64,000 nt of DNA from Rhodoferax lithotrophicus. Its GTDB lineage: Bacteria > Pseudomonadota > Gammaproteobacteria > Burkholderiales > Burkholderiaceae_C. Shown one piece after another: positions 1 through 9,128 of this stretch; within the stretch, counting starts at the first letter, position 1, and the number at the start of each line of letters is the position of its first letter. The position numbers were made by a program, and so were the translations under genes. The DNA lies in contig NZ_AP024238.1 of NCBI RefSeq assembly GCF_019973615.1, positions 1,426,001 through 1,490,000 of the forward strand. The letters are read 5' to 3'. A model generated the notes under the pieces. It did no database searches and was not told the DNA's origin. It saw nothing but the letters and a program-made list of their open reading frames with translations.

Positions 1-1
1 G

Positions 2-202
2 GGATACAGCAACATGCCGGTGGTCAGCGGTGCCGGGCACGACGCGGTCTACATGGCCAAGCTCGCCCCCACCGGCATGATCTTCATCCCCTGCAAGGAC
101 GGCATCAGCCACAACGAGATCGAGAGTGCCACGCCCGAGCACATTGCTGCCGGGTGCAATGTGCTGCTGCATGCGATGCTGGCGCGGGCGGGGGTGGCTT
201 AA
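2..202 (+). CDS. C-terminal end of a Zn-dependent M20-family amidohydrolase (cut by window edge)
   Basis: Only the last 66 codons are in the window; the frame is open from base 2. The segment carries the SGAGHDAVYM and GISHNE stretches typical of N-carbamoyl-L-amino-acid hydrolase, allantoate amidohydrolase and beta-ureidopropionase proteins, which hydrolyse ureido or amide bonds using two metal ions in the cytoplasm. The histidine of GISHNE is a known metal or substrate ligand in the family. The same C-terminus recurs, nearly identical, at the end of the pseudogene at 2962-3704, so the two are paralogues. The exact substrate cannot be told from this fragment. Confidence 0.8.
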   Translation, partial: GYSNMPVVSGAGHDAVYMAKLAPTGMIFIPCKDGISHNEIESATPEHIAAGCNVLLHAMLARAGVA

Positions 203-275
203 GGCGGAACAACATGTTCAGGTCACGTAGACTGAGCGCTTCATTTCCTGTTGCTCTTCCAGTGAGACCTGAAAC

Positions 276-545
276 ATGCCCTCCAAAACATTCACAAGTG
301 GCCGCATCAGGACGGCCAACTACGACACCACATCCAAACAACTCGACCTGCATTGGGACAACAAGTCCGTGCTGGCCTACAAGCATGTTCCAGAAGAGGT
401 GTACCGTCGGCTTTGCAGCGCGCCCAATCCGGCAACGTATTGGGAAGACCGCATCGCCGAGGAGTATCCGAAGGGCACACCGATGAAATCCAGTGTTTCA
501 GCGGATGGAGCCAAGAAGTTCAGCGATTTGTGGGGTGACAACTGA
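276..545 (+). CDS. KTSC domain protein
   Basis: This 89-residue protein matches the KTSC domain, a small domain of about 60 residues. The pattern visible is a YD..S..L.L.W pair of strands, then YKHVPEEVY (about residues 36-44), then a helix ending in YWEDRIAEEYP. The domain is often found alone or fused to RNA-related enzymes and its molecular role is not firmly known. The ATG at 276 gives a full-length domain. The gene stands alone, between the end of an amidohydrolase gene and the convergent lipase-chaperone gene. A second frame overlapping it at 154-486 was judged a shadow. The family call is good; the function is open. Confidence 0.75.
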   Translation: MPSKTFTSGRIRTANYDTTSKQLDLHWDNKSVLAYKHVPEEVYRRLCSAPNPATYWEDRIAEEYPKGTPMKSSVSADGAKKFSDLWGDN

Positions 546-584
546 GTGTTGCGCCGTGGCCGCTCATTGACGCAATGTGCAGGG

Positions 585-1565
585 CTACTCGTAGGCAGCC
601 AAGCGGGGGCGTTCTGCCTCGGTGAACAAGCTTTGTTGCAACTGGGTCAGGCTGGCTTGTCGTTCGGACTCGGTTGCATTCGCATTGGCCTTTAGCAGTT
701 TGGTGCGCTCATCGCGGTAGTGGGCAATGCGGTCCTTCCACGCGGCCTCTTCCCGATCCACATCCGCCAAACGAGTGGCAGCTTGGGGATCCAGTTCTTT
801 GGCCCGCATGCGGTAGATGTCGTCCTCGCTGGCACCTCGGGCACGCATGTCCGTGGCTTGTTGCTCGATACGCACCACCAGGTTGCTGGCCTCACGCTCA
901 GCGCGCAGGGCAGCAGGAAGGGACGCATCCAACGCGGTGAGCTGTTGTTTCTTTTGTTCGACATTCAGGGCTGGGTTCTGGCTGATCTCAAGGCGGGCTA
1001 TGGCATCCCTGTCGTAGGCATCTTCAAAACCGAACATGCCCTGATTTTCATCAGCGCTGAAGTGGTGGGCACGCAAGTCTTGCACCGCCAGCATCCGGCG
1101 GCGAATTGCTGCTACAGCACTGCCTGAGAGATCTGGCTTGTCTTCCAAACCGACAAGATCACGCTTGAATGCAATGTACCGATCCAGCAGTTGCTGGGCT
1201 TTTTGTGCCTGGGGGGCAGGTAGTCGCCGCGGCAGTTCGCTGCGGATCTGGGCCGTGATGGCCTCGACACTCTGCTCACCCACGGTGCTCAGGTAGTAGT
1301 CAAACAAACGCCTCAGTTCGCCGTAGGCCAAGGCGCCTGATCCCTCGGTGTCACTGCTGCTACGCGGGGGCTGCAAGTCGCCATCGGGCAAGGTGCCCTG
1401 CAAGGATCTGGCAAATGGCTTTGGCCCGCCAGTCTGCGCCTGCGCGGCCAAAGTAACTCCCGTCCGTTGATCGCCTTGTTGCCAGTACAACAGCCCTGTC
1501 GCCACCAGGGCCAATGCGCATAAACCCAGCAAGACGCGGGCAACACTGAGGTGTCGCATAGACAC
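585..1565 (-). CDS. lifO: lipase-specific foldase (lipase chaperone)
   Basis: This 326-residue protein is a membrane-anchored periplasmic foldase that helps its cognate lipase fold before type II secretion. One hydrophobic helix lies at about residues 10-28, followed by a Pro/Ala/Gln-rich linker. The helical chaperone domain follows, with the RxxFDY signature seen as RRLFDYYLS, which is required for activity in studied Lif proteins. It lies 4 bases downstream of the lipase stop codon on the same strand, the standard lip-lif order, so co-transcription is near certain. Length fits the family (about 300-350 residues). No damage is visible. Confidence 0.9.
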   Translation of the reverse strand: MSMRHLSVARVLLGLCALALVATGLLYWQQGDQRTGVTLAAQAQTGGPKPFARSLQGTLPDGDLQPPRSSSDTEGSGALAYGELRRLFDYYLSTVGEQSVEAITAQIRSELPRRLPAPQAQKAQQLLDRYIAFKRDLVGLEDKPDLSGSAVAAIRRRMLAVQDLRAHHFSADENQGMFGFEDAYDRDAIARLEISQNPALNVEQKKQQLTALDASLPAALRAEREASNLVVRIEQQATDMRARGASEDDIYRMRAKELDPQAATRLADVDREEAAWKDRIAHYRDERTKLLKANANATESERQASLTQLQQSLFTEAERPRLAAYE

Positions 1566-1569
1566 TTGC

Positions 1570-2535
<966 letters not shown>

Positions 2536-2633
2536 TTAGAAGGAATTTGGATTTAACGGAACTGCGACCTCTTGGATGCTGCTGCGGTCGCTGGCTGATC
2601 AGGTGCCGATTGCTTGTGTCAACCGGCTTGAAT

Positions 2634-2661
2634 CATAAAAAGCACGGTCGTACTTTTTATG
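2634..2661. promoter_or_regulatory. inverted repeat upstream of the lipase operon, possible operator
   Basis: The arms CATAAAAAG and CTTTTTATG are perfect 9-bp inverted repeats separated by 10 bases (CACGGTCGTA), whose centre ACGGTCGT is itself close to palindromic. Such near-palindromes are typical of TetR-type repressor sites, and the position fits control of the lipase operon. There is no long T run for a terminator. The rest of the gap 2515-2961 holds no gene I can support; a frame at 2547-2810 has no recognisable content. Confidence 0.4.
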
Positions 2662-2961
2662 TAATGTTATGTCGCGTTTCCGGTTTTGTCATGCTGGAAA
2701 ACCCGTATGTAGAAAACCTGGGTGCAGGTACGCACCACATACATCGTTCGGATGTTCATTCACTCAGAAAGCTTTCTTTTCCCATTAACAATGGGCCATG
2801 TATCAGTTAGCTGTTGAAAGCGGGGTTTTCCCAGTGGCGGGGTTGAATGGTCTCCTTGGGGCAGAAGCAATTGCAACAGCGCTAATTCAGAAATAGCCTC
2901 TTTTAGGCCTCCAGAGCATGTACAGTAAGTGCTGGCAGCTCCTTTTTTTAAGGATAAATCC

Positions 2962-3704
2962 ATGACCACCACCGACATCTCCACCCTGCGCATCAACGGC
3001 GACCGCGTTTGGGCCAGCCTCACCGACCTCGATAAACAAGCCCGGTGTTGGAAGACAACGACGTGACCATCGACGTGGTGCAAGGCGTGCTGAGCATCCG
3101 CTGGTTTGACTGCACCGTCACCGGCATGGAAGCGCACGCCGGCCCGACCCCGATGGCGCTGCGCAAGGATGCGATGCAAGTGGCCACCCACATCATGCAA
3201 GAGGTGGTGGCCAGCGCCATGCGGCACCAGCCCCATGGCCGTGGCACGGTCGGCATGGTGCAGGTGTTCCCCAACAGCCGCAACGTGATTCCGGGCCGGG
3301 TCAAATTCAGCATCGACCTGCGCAACAGCACCGATGCCCTGGTCGACCAGATGGCCGACGAGGTGAAAGCCTTTGCCGCCAGCCTGAGCGCCCAGACCGG
3401 ACTCAATGTCCAGAATGACCTGGTCTCCAGCTACCCAGCCCAAGCCTTCCACGATGATTGCAAAAACGCCGTGGCCAGTGCCGCGGCCAAGCTGGGCTAC
3501 TCCGACATGCCGGTGGTCAGCGGGGCCGGGCACGATGCCGTCTATATGGCCCAACTGGCCCCCACCGGCATGATCTTCATCCCTTGCTTGAACGGCATCA
3601 GCCACAATGAGCTTGAATCCGCCACGCCAGAGCACATTGCCGCCGGGTGTAATGTGCTGTTACATGCGATGTTGGCGCGGGCGGGGGTGGCTGCAACGTT
3701 GTAA
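2962..3704 (+). pseudogene. M20-family amidohydrolase pseudogene with internal deletion
   Basis: The gene begins with an apparently genuine start: ATG at 2962 after AGGATAAATCC, coding MTTTDISTLRINGDR. About 25 codons later the sequence jumps (near 3040) into the middle of the protein (VLEDNDVTIDVVQG...), and the N-terminal frame runs into a TGA at 3064-3066. From 3045 the other frame stays open to 3704 and encodes the dimerisation domain and the C-terminal metal-site half, including MEAHAGPTPM and SGAGHDAVYM. Roughly the first third of the catalytic domain is therefore missing and the join is out of frame. Its C-terminus is about 90 percent identical in sequence to the fragment at 2-202. A truncated product from the GTG at 3045 would lack most metal ligands. 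Confidence 0.85.
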
Positions 3705-3716
3705 CAGGGTTGATTC

Positions 3717-4298
3717 ATGAAAAACATTTGTGTGTATTGTGGTTCCAGTTCTGGCAGATTACCCGCCTATGCAGAGGGTGCGCGCGCCCTGGCGCGTGCC
3801 TTGGTGGCACGGGACTGGGGCCTGGTCTATGGTGGTGCCAGCATTGGTTTGATGGGCTTGGTGGCTGACACGGTGTTGCAACTTGGCGGCAGGGTGGTGG
3901 GGGTGATTCCTGAGGCTTTGGCTCGCAAGGAGGTTGCACACGCAGGTTTGACGCAACTTCACGTCACCCAGTCCATGCACGAGCGCAAAACCTTGATGGC
4001 GGAGCTGTCTGACGGTTTTATTGCCATGCCAGGTGGAATTGGTACGTTTGAGGAAATTTTTGAAATCTGGACCTGGGCGCAACTCGGTATTCATGCCAAA
4101 CCTTGTGGTTTGTTGAATGTGGCAGGCTATTACGATGCGTTGACCACGTTTCTGGACCATGCTACCCATGAGCAGTTCATGAAACCCCCGCACCGTTCCC
4201 TGTTGATTGTGGAACCTGAGCCTGTGGCACTGCTGGACAGATTTGACCGTTTTGAACCGCTCCAGATTCAGAAATGGCTTGCAAAGAGCGAGTCTTGA
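3717..4298 (+). CDS. LOG family protein (nucleoside 5'-monophosphate phosphoribohydrolase type)
   Basis: This 193-residue cytosolic protein belongs to the LOG (LONELY GUY, TIGR00730) family, many members of which cleave the base from adenosine or cytokinin riboside 5'-monophosphate. Diagnostic features are the N-terminal VYCGSSSG (7-13), YGGASIGLMG (38-47), the MHERK loop (88-92) and the catalytic PGGIGTFEE at 105-113. The length equals the usual 180-200 residues. It lies 12 bases after the amidohydrolase pseudogene and may once have shared its transcript. The family assignment is firm; the physiological substrate in this organism is inference, perhaps nucleotide salvage. Confidence 0.9.
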   Translation: MKNICVYCGSSSGRLPAYAEGARALARALVARDWGLVYGGASIGLMGLVADTVLQLGGRVVGVIPEALARKEVAHAGLTQLHVTQSMHERKTLMAELSDGFIAMPGGIGTFEEIFEIWTWAQLGIHAKPCGLLNVAGYYDALTTFLDHATHEQFMKPPHRSLLIVEPEPVALLDRFDRFEPLQIQKWLAKSES

Positions 4299-4311
4299 TT
4301 TTTTTAAGTAA

Positions 4312-4368
4312 ATTTGGCCTCTAGTGCTCATCAATACTGCGTGGATGGCTATATATTAAATAGCAATT
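4312..4368 (+). repeat. dispersed GGCCTCTAG repeat, copy 1
   Basis: The copy begins AATTTGGCCTCTAGTGCTC and ends with a GGCTAT...TAGCAATTATT tail. It shares the GGCCTCTAGNGCT start with the copies at 21762, 33773 and 38634, though its centre has diverged. It lies between the convergent LOG and modC genes, and its end overlaps the modC stop codon. Confidence 0.6.
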
Positions 4369-5449
4369 ATTCCAGCACCGCGACCCCTTTGATTTGTGCA
4401 AACACCGCTTTGCCAGGTTCCAGCGCCAAGCTACGACTTGAGCGCGCGGTGATACGTGCCATCAGGGATGTGTCACCCGCATGCAGAACCACCATCACAT
4501 GGCCGGGGCCATCGGGGGACATGGTGTGCACTGTGCAGGCGATGATGTTCAAAATACTGGTGTCGGTTTGGCGCTGCAAGGTCAGGCTGACATCCCGTGC
4601 CGCGACCCGCACCCGCAATGGCTGGCCGATACCTGTGTGTTGGCGTGGCACCGTCAGTTCACCTCCCGCAAAGTGGGTCTGGGTCAGGTGATCCTGATCG
4701 TCATGAAACACCACCTTGCAGCACAACACCGCGCCAGCCGTGTCACCATGTGCCAGGGGTAAATCCAGCCGGGTCAGAAGTTCTGCCGTTGGGCCAAAAG
4801 CGGTGACCCGGCCCCTATCCAGCAGTACCAGATGTTCAGCCAGGCGAGCGACTTCGTCTATGGCGTGGGTGACATAGATCACTGGCAACTGCAGCTCGGC
4901 TTGTAATCGTTCCAGATAAGGCAATATTTCAGCCTTGCGGGGGGCATCCAGCGCGGCCAAGGGTTCATCCAGCAGCAGCAGCCTGGGACTGGTGGCCAGA
5001 GCCCGGGCTATGGCCACGCGCTGGCGCTCACCGCCAGAGAGTTCGTGGGGCCAACGCTTGAGCAGATGGCTAATGCCGAGCAGCTCAAGCGTGTTGTCCC
5101 AACTTTGAGTGCGCTGCGCGGCCGGTGTGCGCTGAAAACCGTATCGCAGATTGGCTTGTACGTTCAGATGCTCGAACAGGCTGGCTTCCTGAAATACATA
5201 ACCCAGCGCACGTTGGTGAACCGGTTTGTAGATGCCTTGGGTGCTGTCTTGCCATACCTCGCCTTGCAGACACACGCGGCCCATCGCACCAGGTTCGAGT
5301 CCAGCCAGGACACGCAAGGCGGTTGTTTTACCCGAGCCAGACGGACCAAACAGTGCCGTGACGCCGTGGCCGGGCAGGGCCAGATCAATGTCCAGTGTGA
5401 AGCTGTCACGCGTCAATCGCGCCTGAAGTTGCAAGGCATTGGTGTTCAT
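4367..5449 (-). CDS. modC: molybdate ABC transporter ATPase ModC
   Basis: This 360-residue cytoplasmic ATPase energises molybdate (and probably tungstate) uptake. The nucleotide-binding domain shows Walker A GPSGSGKT at 35-42, signature LSGGERQ at 137-143, Walker B LLLLDEP at 157-163 and the switch histidine in VTHAIDE. A C-terminal Mop/TOBE domain (about 290-358, from LNIIACTVHTM) is typical of ModC and senses the oxyanion. The start overlaps the stop of modB by 4 bases (ATGA), so the two are translationally coupled in modABC. The stop codon lies at the edge of a dispersed repeat. Confidence 0.95.
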   Translation of the reverse strand: MNTNALQLQARLTRDSFTLDIDLALPGHGVTALFGPSGSGKTTALRVLAGLEPGAMGRVCLQGEVWQDSTQGIYKPVHQRALGYVFQEASLFEHLNVQANLRYGFQRTPAAQRTQSWDNTLELLGISHLLKRWPHELSGGERQRVAIARALATSPRLLLLDEPLAALDAPRKAEILPYLERLQAELQLPVIYVTHAIDEVARLAEHLVLLDRGRVTAFGPTAELLTRLDLPLAHGDTAGAVLCCKVVFHDDQDHLTQTHFAGGELTVPRQHTGIGQPLRVRVAARDVSLTLQRQTDTSILNIIACTVHTMSPDGPGHVMVVLHAGDTSLMARITARSSRSLALEPGKAVFAQIKGVAVLE

Positions 5450-6129
5450 GCACCCCCCGTTTTGCGGCGGGCACTGTTGACCATGTTCAGCACCAGCAGC
5501 ACCATAAAGCTGAAACTCAGCATCACGGCAGCCAGCCGGTGGGCATCCGAATATTCCATGGCCTCGACATGGTCGTAAATTTGCACCGACACCACCCGTG
5601 TGGCACCGGGAATGTTGCCGCCGACCATTAGCACCACACCGAATTCACCCACGGTGTGGGCAAAACACATGATGGTTCCGGTCACAAAGCCAGGCTTGCA
5701 CAGGGGTACCACAACGCTGAAGAACGCATCCATCGGGCTGGCCCGCAGGCTGGCGGCTACTTCCAGTGGGCGTGTGCCCATGGCTTCAAAAGCGTTCTGG
5801 ATCGGTTGCACCATAAAAGGCATGGAGTAAAAGACGGAAGCCACCACCAGCCCTGTGAATGTGAAGGGCAGCAGGCCCAGACCCAGGGCCTGCATCCATT
5901 GGCCCAGTGTTCCCTGTGGCCCCATGAACACCAACAAGTAAAACCCCAGCACCGAAGGTGGCAGCACGATTGGCAGAGCCACCAGTGCAGACAATGGTTT
6001 TTTGACCCATGACCTGGTGTGTGCTAGCCACCAGGCGAGTGGTGTGCCTACCAACAGCAAAATCACGGTGGTGAGTGCTGCCACTTGCAGGGTCAGGCCA
6101 ATGGCTTGCAGGTCGGTATCGGTCAGCAT
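5446..6129 (-). CDS. modB: molybdate ABC transporter permease ModB
   Basis: This 227-residue inner-membrane permease has five to six hydrophobic helices and the EAA-type cytoplasmic loop (EAMGTRPLEVAASLRASPMDAFFSVVVPL, about 120-150) that docks with ModC. The length matches ModB (about 225-230). It follows modA by 19 bases and overlaps modC by 4 bases. The VGEFGVVLMVGGN stretch is typical of molybdate and sulfate permeases. The product works with ModA and ModC to import molybdate or tungstate across the inner membrane, probably under ModE repression through the operator at 6974-6996. Confidence 0.95.
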   Translation of the reverse strand: MLTDTDLQAIGLTLQVAALTTVILLLVGTPLAWWLAHTRSWVKKPLSALVALPIVLPPSVLGFYLLVFMGPQGTLGQWMQALGLGLLPFTFTGLVVASVFYSMPFMVQPIQNAFEAMGTRPLEVAASLRASPMDAFFSVVVPLCKPGFVTGTIMCFAHTVGEFGVVLMVGGNIPGATRVVSVQIYDHVEAMEYSDAHRLAAVMLSFSFMVLLVLNMVNSARRKTGGA

Positions 6130-6148
6130 GGCTGGGTTTTCATGGTGT

Positions 6149-6904
6149 TCAGAGGTCGTAACCGTAAGAGCGAATCAGGTTCTTGATGTTGGGGCTTTGC
6201 AGCAGTTGCACCAGTGCCTGGGCGGCCGCATTGTTGGCACCATGCTGCAGCAACACGGCATTTTGCTGGATTGGCTGGTACAGGGCTTGGGGCACCACCC
6301 ACATCGAGCCTCCTTTGAGTTTGCCACCTTCGAGCACCTGTGACATTGCCACAAAGCCAATCTCGGCGTTGCCTGTGTACACAAAGTGAAAGGCTTGCCC
6401 AATACTTTCACCTTGCACAAGTTTGGGGGTCAAGCTGCTGGTCAAGCCTAGTTTGTCCATCACCTGTACGGCGGCTTCACCATAAGGGGCGGTTTTGGGG
6501 TTGGCGTAGGCTAGTTTGTGAAAGCTGTTGCCTTGAAGAACCTCTCCCTTGGCATCCACCCTGGTAGTGTCTGCTGACCACAATACCAATTTGCCATTGG
6601 CGTAGGTGAAGCTGCTGCCTGTTTTGGCTAGGCCGTCTTTTTCAAGCGCTGCTGGGGTGGCGGTGTTGGCGGCCAGCAGTACATCAAATGGTGCGCCATT
6701 TTTGATCTGGGCATACAGTTTGCCGGTGGCACCTAGCGTGACTTTGAGCGTATGACCAGTGGTTTTCTCCAGCACGGCGGCAATCGCCTTGATGGGCTCC
6801 GCAAAGTTGGCGGCTACGGCAATTTGGGTCTGCTCGGCCAGACCTGGGGCGGAAAACGCCAGCGTTAGGGCACTGAGCAACAAGGGTTTCAAAGAAAATT
6901 TCAT
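6149..6904 (-). CDS. modA: molybdate-binding periplasmic protein ModA
   Basis: This is the periplasmic binding protein of the molybdate transporter, 251 residues. The start chosen is the ATG at 6904, which follows a CTGGAG ribosome site and begins a clear signal peptide with cleavage near GLA-EQ (residue 23). A longer frame reaching back to 7057 would run through the ModE operator and is rejected. Family features are VAVAANFAEP-like (here IAVAANFAEP), GATGKLYAQI, the PFDVLLAAN segment and the NPKTAPYG loop. Molybdate and tungstate are usually bound about equally well by ModA proteins, which matters because a W/Mo enzyme operon lies at 17785-21751. Confidence 0.93.
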   Translation of the reverse strand: MKFSLKPLLLSALTLAFSAPGLAEQTQIAVAANFAEPIKAIAAVLEKTTGHTLKVTLGATGKLYAQIKNGAPFDVLLAANTATPAALEKDGLAKTGSSFTYANGKLVLWSADTTRVDAKGEVLQGNSFHKLAYANPKTAPYGEAAVQVMDKLGLTSSLTPKLVQGESIGQAFHFVYTGNAEIGFVAMSQVLEGGKLKGGSMWVVPQALYQPIQQNAVLLQHGANNAAAQALVQLLQSPNIKNLIRSYGYDL

Positions 6905-6973
6905 CAATAAACTCCAGATGGATGACGGGAAAGCTGGTTTCTCAGGCGCGCAGGAACAGGGTATGCATGAATA

Positions 6974-6996
6974 CGCTATTCTTATAGTGAATAGCG
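6974..6996. promoter_or_regulatory. ModE-type operator between modA and modE
   Basis: CGCTATTC and GAATAGCG form a perfect 8-bp inverted repeat around the 7-base spacer TTATAGT. Size and A/T-rich half sites resemble the ModE box (CGNTATAT...ATANCG-like halves) known from enterics. It lies 70 bases upstream of the modA start and 65 bases upstream of the divergent modE start, so molybdate-loaded ModE could repress modABC and perhaps itself. Confidence 0.7.
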
Positions 6997-7060
6997 AAAG
7001 TGTAACCTTGGCATTCACACGAGGTTTCAGGTTGCTGAAGTGGCGGGCACAATCCATGCC

Positions 7061-7855
7061 ATGAGTAAAAACGCCATTTCTCCCAAAGCTTTAGGCCATG
7101 CCGCAGTTGATAAACGCATGGATATTCTTCGCCTGATTGGGCAAACCGGGTCCATATCGCAGGCAGCGCGCCAGGCAGGGGTGAGCTACAAGGCCGCTTG
7201 GCAGGCGATTCACACTTTGAGCAATTTGGCGGGTGTGCCGTTGGTGGATCGTGCGGTGGGAGGCGCTGGTGGCGGTGGTGCCAAGCTCACTGAAGCAGGG
7301 GTTCAGTTATTGGAGGCGGCCCGACAGATGGAGACTGCGCGCCGCGATGTCCTGATGCGTTTTACCGGTGCAGCGGCGCAGGCATTGCCAGGGGCGGGGT
7401 TGCGTACCAGCATGCGCAACAACTTGCCATGTCAGGTCACACAGTTGTTGGGTGCCACGTCCGGTGACCCTACCGTACGTGTCACATTGGCGTTGCCGTC
7501 AGCCGGCCACATGCATGCATCCATCACCCTTGAAAGTGCCGAACTGCTGGGTTTGACACCTGGACTAGCGGTGCTGGCCCTGTGTAAGGCGACAGCGGTG
7601 CATATCCGGGCGAGCACTGCAACCCCTGCTGTGCAGGCGGGTGTTCCTGCGGAGTTGGCCGGGGAGCAGTCCGTCAACTTGGTGGATGGCAAGGTAGCGC
7701 GTTTGTCACGCGGTGGCTTGCGTGATGAAGTGGTCATGAGCCTGCCAGGTGGCTTGCAGCTGGTGGGTTTTGCCGAGCAGCCCAATCGTTTGCGGGTGGG
7801 CAGTAAAGTGACCGCGTGTGTGGACGAAACTGCCTTGGTGCTGGCCCGGGTGTAG
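7061..7855 (+). CDS. modE: molybdate-responsive transcriptional regulator ModE
   Basis: This 264-residue protein has the standard ModE layout: an N-terminal LysR-like winged helix (about 20-90; HTH at 29-50, GSISQAARQAGVSYKAAW) and two tandem Mop domains (about 120-190 and 195-262; SMRNNLPCQV and VNLVDGKVARLSRGG begin them). As a dimer it binds molybdate or tungstate and represses uptake genes. It is divergent from modABC with a perfect dyad between them. ATG 7061 was preferred over the in-frame GTG at 7040, because the family domain starts soon after and neither has a strong ribosome site. Confidence 0.92.
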   Translation: MSKNAISPKALGHAAVDKRMDILRLIGQTGSISQAARQAGVSYKAAWQAIHTLSNLAGVPLVDRAVGGAGGGGAKLTEAGVQLLEAARQMETARRDVLMRFTGAAAQALPGAGLRTSMRNNLPCQVTQLLGATSGDPTVRVTLALPSAGHMHASITLESAELLGLTPGLAVLALCKATAVHIRASTATPAVQAGVPAELAGEQSVNLVDGKVARLSRGGLRDEVVMSLPGGLQLVGFAEQPNRLRVGSKVTACVDETALVLARV

Positions 7856-7897
7856 CGCCGTTGCGCAACTGTTGTTGGACCGCAAGCCCCTGAGCCC

Positions 7898-9079
7898 TTA
7901 GGTTGTTGTTTTATGCCCGAGTTTGCGGTACAGCGTTGCACGACTGATGCCCAAGGCTTTAGCCGCTTGGCCCACGTTGCCGCGGGCATCGTCCACTGCT
8001 TTTCGGATCATGGATGCTTCCACGTCACGCAGTGGCACGGTTGGCGCGTTGCCTTGAATGGTTTTGAATACACGGGCTTCATCTGTTCGCGCCAGTGCCT
8101 GGGCATGTAGCCGCAAACCGCTCCACAGTGGCAGCTCCAGGACACGGTTGGGTTGCTTGCTGGTATCAAACAGGTGTCCCATCGGCAGGCCAAACACATC
8201 GGTGACATGTACGGCTGCCAGGCCAGAGTCATTCAGGCCCGGCACCATCTGGCGTGCTACCCGGTTTGCACCACTGATCCAGCCATCCGTGTCCAGGCAC
8301 AGGATGCCATCTGCGTCAGTGCCCAGAGTGTTGCCTGGCCAGTTCAGACGCAGCAACAAGCTGTGTGGCTGTGCCATGACCAGTGCGTTTTCGATTTTGC
8401 AGGCGGATTGTTTCACCAAATGTTTCAGTTCTGGTCGCTCCTGAACATCCACCCCGGTGACATCGAGCATGCCGACACAAGCTCCATTGGGCCCAAAAAG
8501 GGGAGCACCGGCGCAGCTGTAGCTTGAGGTGGCTTCAAAAAAATGCTCACCCCGGTGGAGCCATACCGGTTGCAACTCGGTCAGCGCGGTACCAATGGCC
8601 GTGGTGCCAATGCTGGGTTCGGACAAATCGGTGCCTATGCGGGTGATCAGGTGGGCGCGTGGGTCAGCGTGGTCAATGGCACCGCTGGCATCCACCACGA
8701 TGCCTTGGGCATTGGTCAAAATGGCAAAGTAGCGGGTGTTGATGATCGCGCGGGCCAGACTCTCCAGTATGGGTTTGGCTGATCGTACAAGTTGGCGATT
8801 AACTTCCAGGGTGTGTTGGGTGAGCTGGCCCGATACCGCATTGAAGTTGACCGGGTCTTGCATTTGCAGTCCCAAGCTGACACAGCGCCGCCAGGATCGC
8901 TCAATCCACGGTGCCACCTCATGCACCGGGGCTTGTGAGTGTTCCAGCATCACCGCATGGCGGGCGCGATCAATGTTGGCCAGTCGCTGGCTGGTGGTGC
9001 TGGTCTGGTGAGTCAAGGGTGTGCTGTAGGGCATCATGGGGCTCGGTGGATGGAGCGAATTTATCGCATTTGGTCGCAT
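7898..9079 (-). CDS. AcoR-like transcription factor (GAF + Fis-type HTH) without AAA+ domain
   Basis: This 393-residue protein resembles the two ends of AcoR/DhaR activators. An N-terminal sensory region starts at RSWRRCVSLGL (about 60) and includes a GAF-like domain with IGTTAIGTALTE and FEATSSYSCAGAPLF. A short PAS-like stretch follows (GILCLDTDGWISGANRVARQM), then a C-terminal Fis-type HTH (RDVEASMIRKAV...GNVGQAAKALGISRATLYRKLG). The AAA+ sigma-54 contact domain (Walker A, GAFTGA) is absent, so it probably acts on sigma-70 promoters or as a repressor. It is divergent from the kinase gene with a 49-base gap. The start is uncertain: ATG at 9037 is an alternative. The target is unknown. Confidence 0.8.
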   Translation of the reverse strand: MRPNAINSLHPPSPMMPYSTPLTHQTSTTSQRLANIDRARHAVMLEHSQAPVHEVAPWIERSWRRCVSLGLQMQDPVNFNAVSGQLTQHTLEVNRQLVRSAKPILESLARAIINTRYFAILTNAQGIVVDASGAIDHADPRAHLITRIGTDLSEPSIGTTAIGTALTELQPVWLHRGEHFFEATSSYSCAGAPLFGPNGACVGMLDVTGVDVQERPELKHLVKQSACKIENALVMAQPHSLLLRLNWPGNTLGTDADGILCLDTDGWISGANRVARQMVPGLNDSGLAAVHVTDVFGLPMGHLFDTSKQPNRVLELPLWSGLRLHAQALARTDEARVFKTIQGNAPTVPLRDVEASMIRKAVDDARGNVGQAAKALGISRATLYRKLGHKTTT

Positions 9080-9128
9080 TCGGATGACGGCCTTGTTAAT
9101 CTAGCGGGGTGAGGCCCCATTTTTTATT

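Noticed and set aside
154..486. Plus-strand frame overlapping the KTSC gene
   Set aside because: It overlaps the KTSC gene in another frame and shows no recognisable domain.
2547..2810. 87-codon frame upstream of the lipase gene
   Set aside because: It crosses the inverted repeat and has no ribosome site or conserved features.
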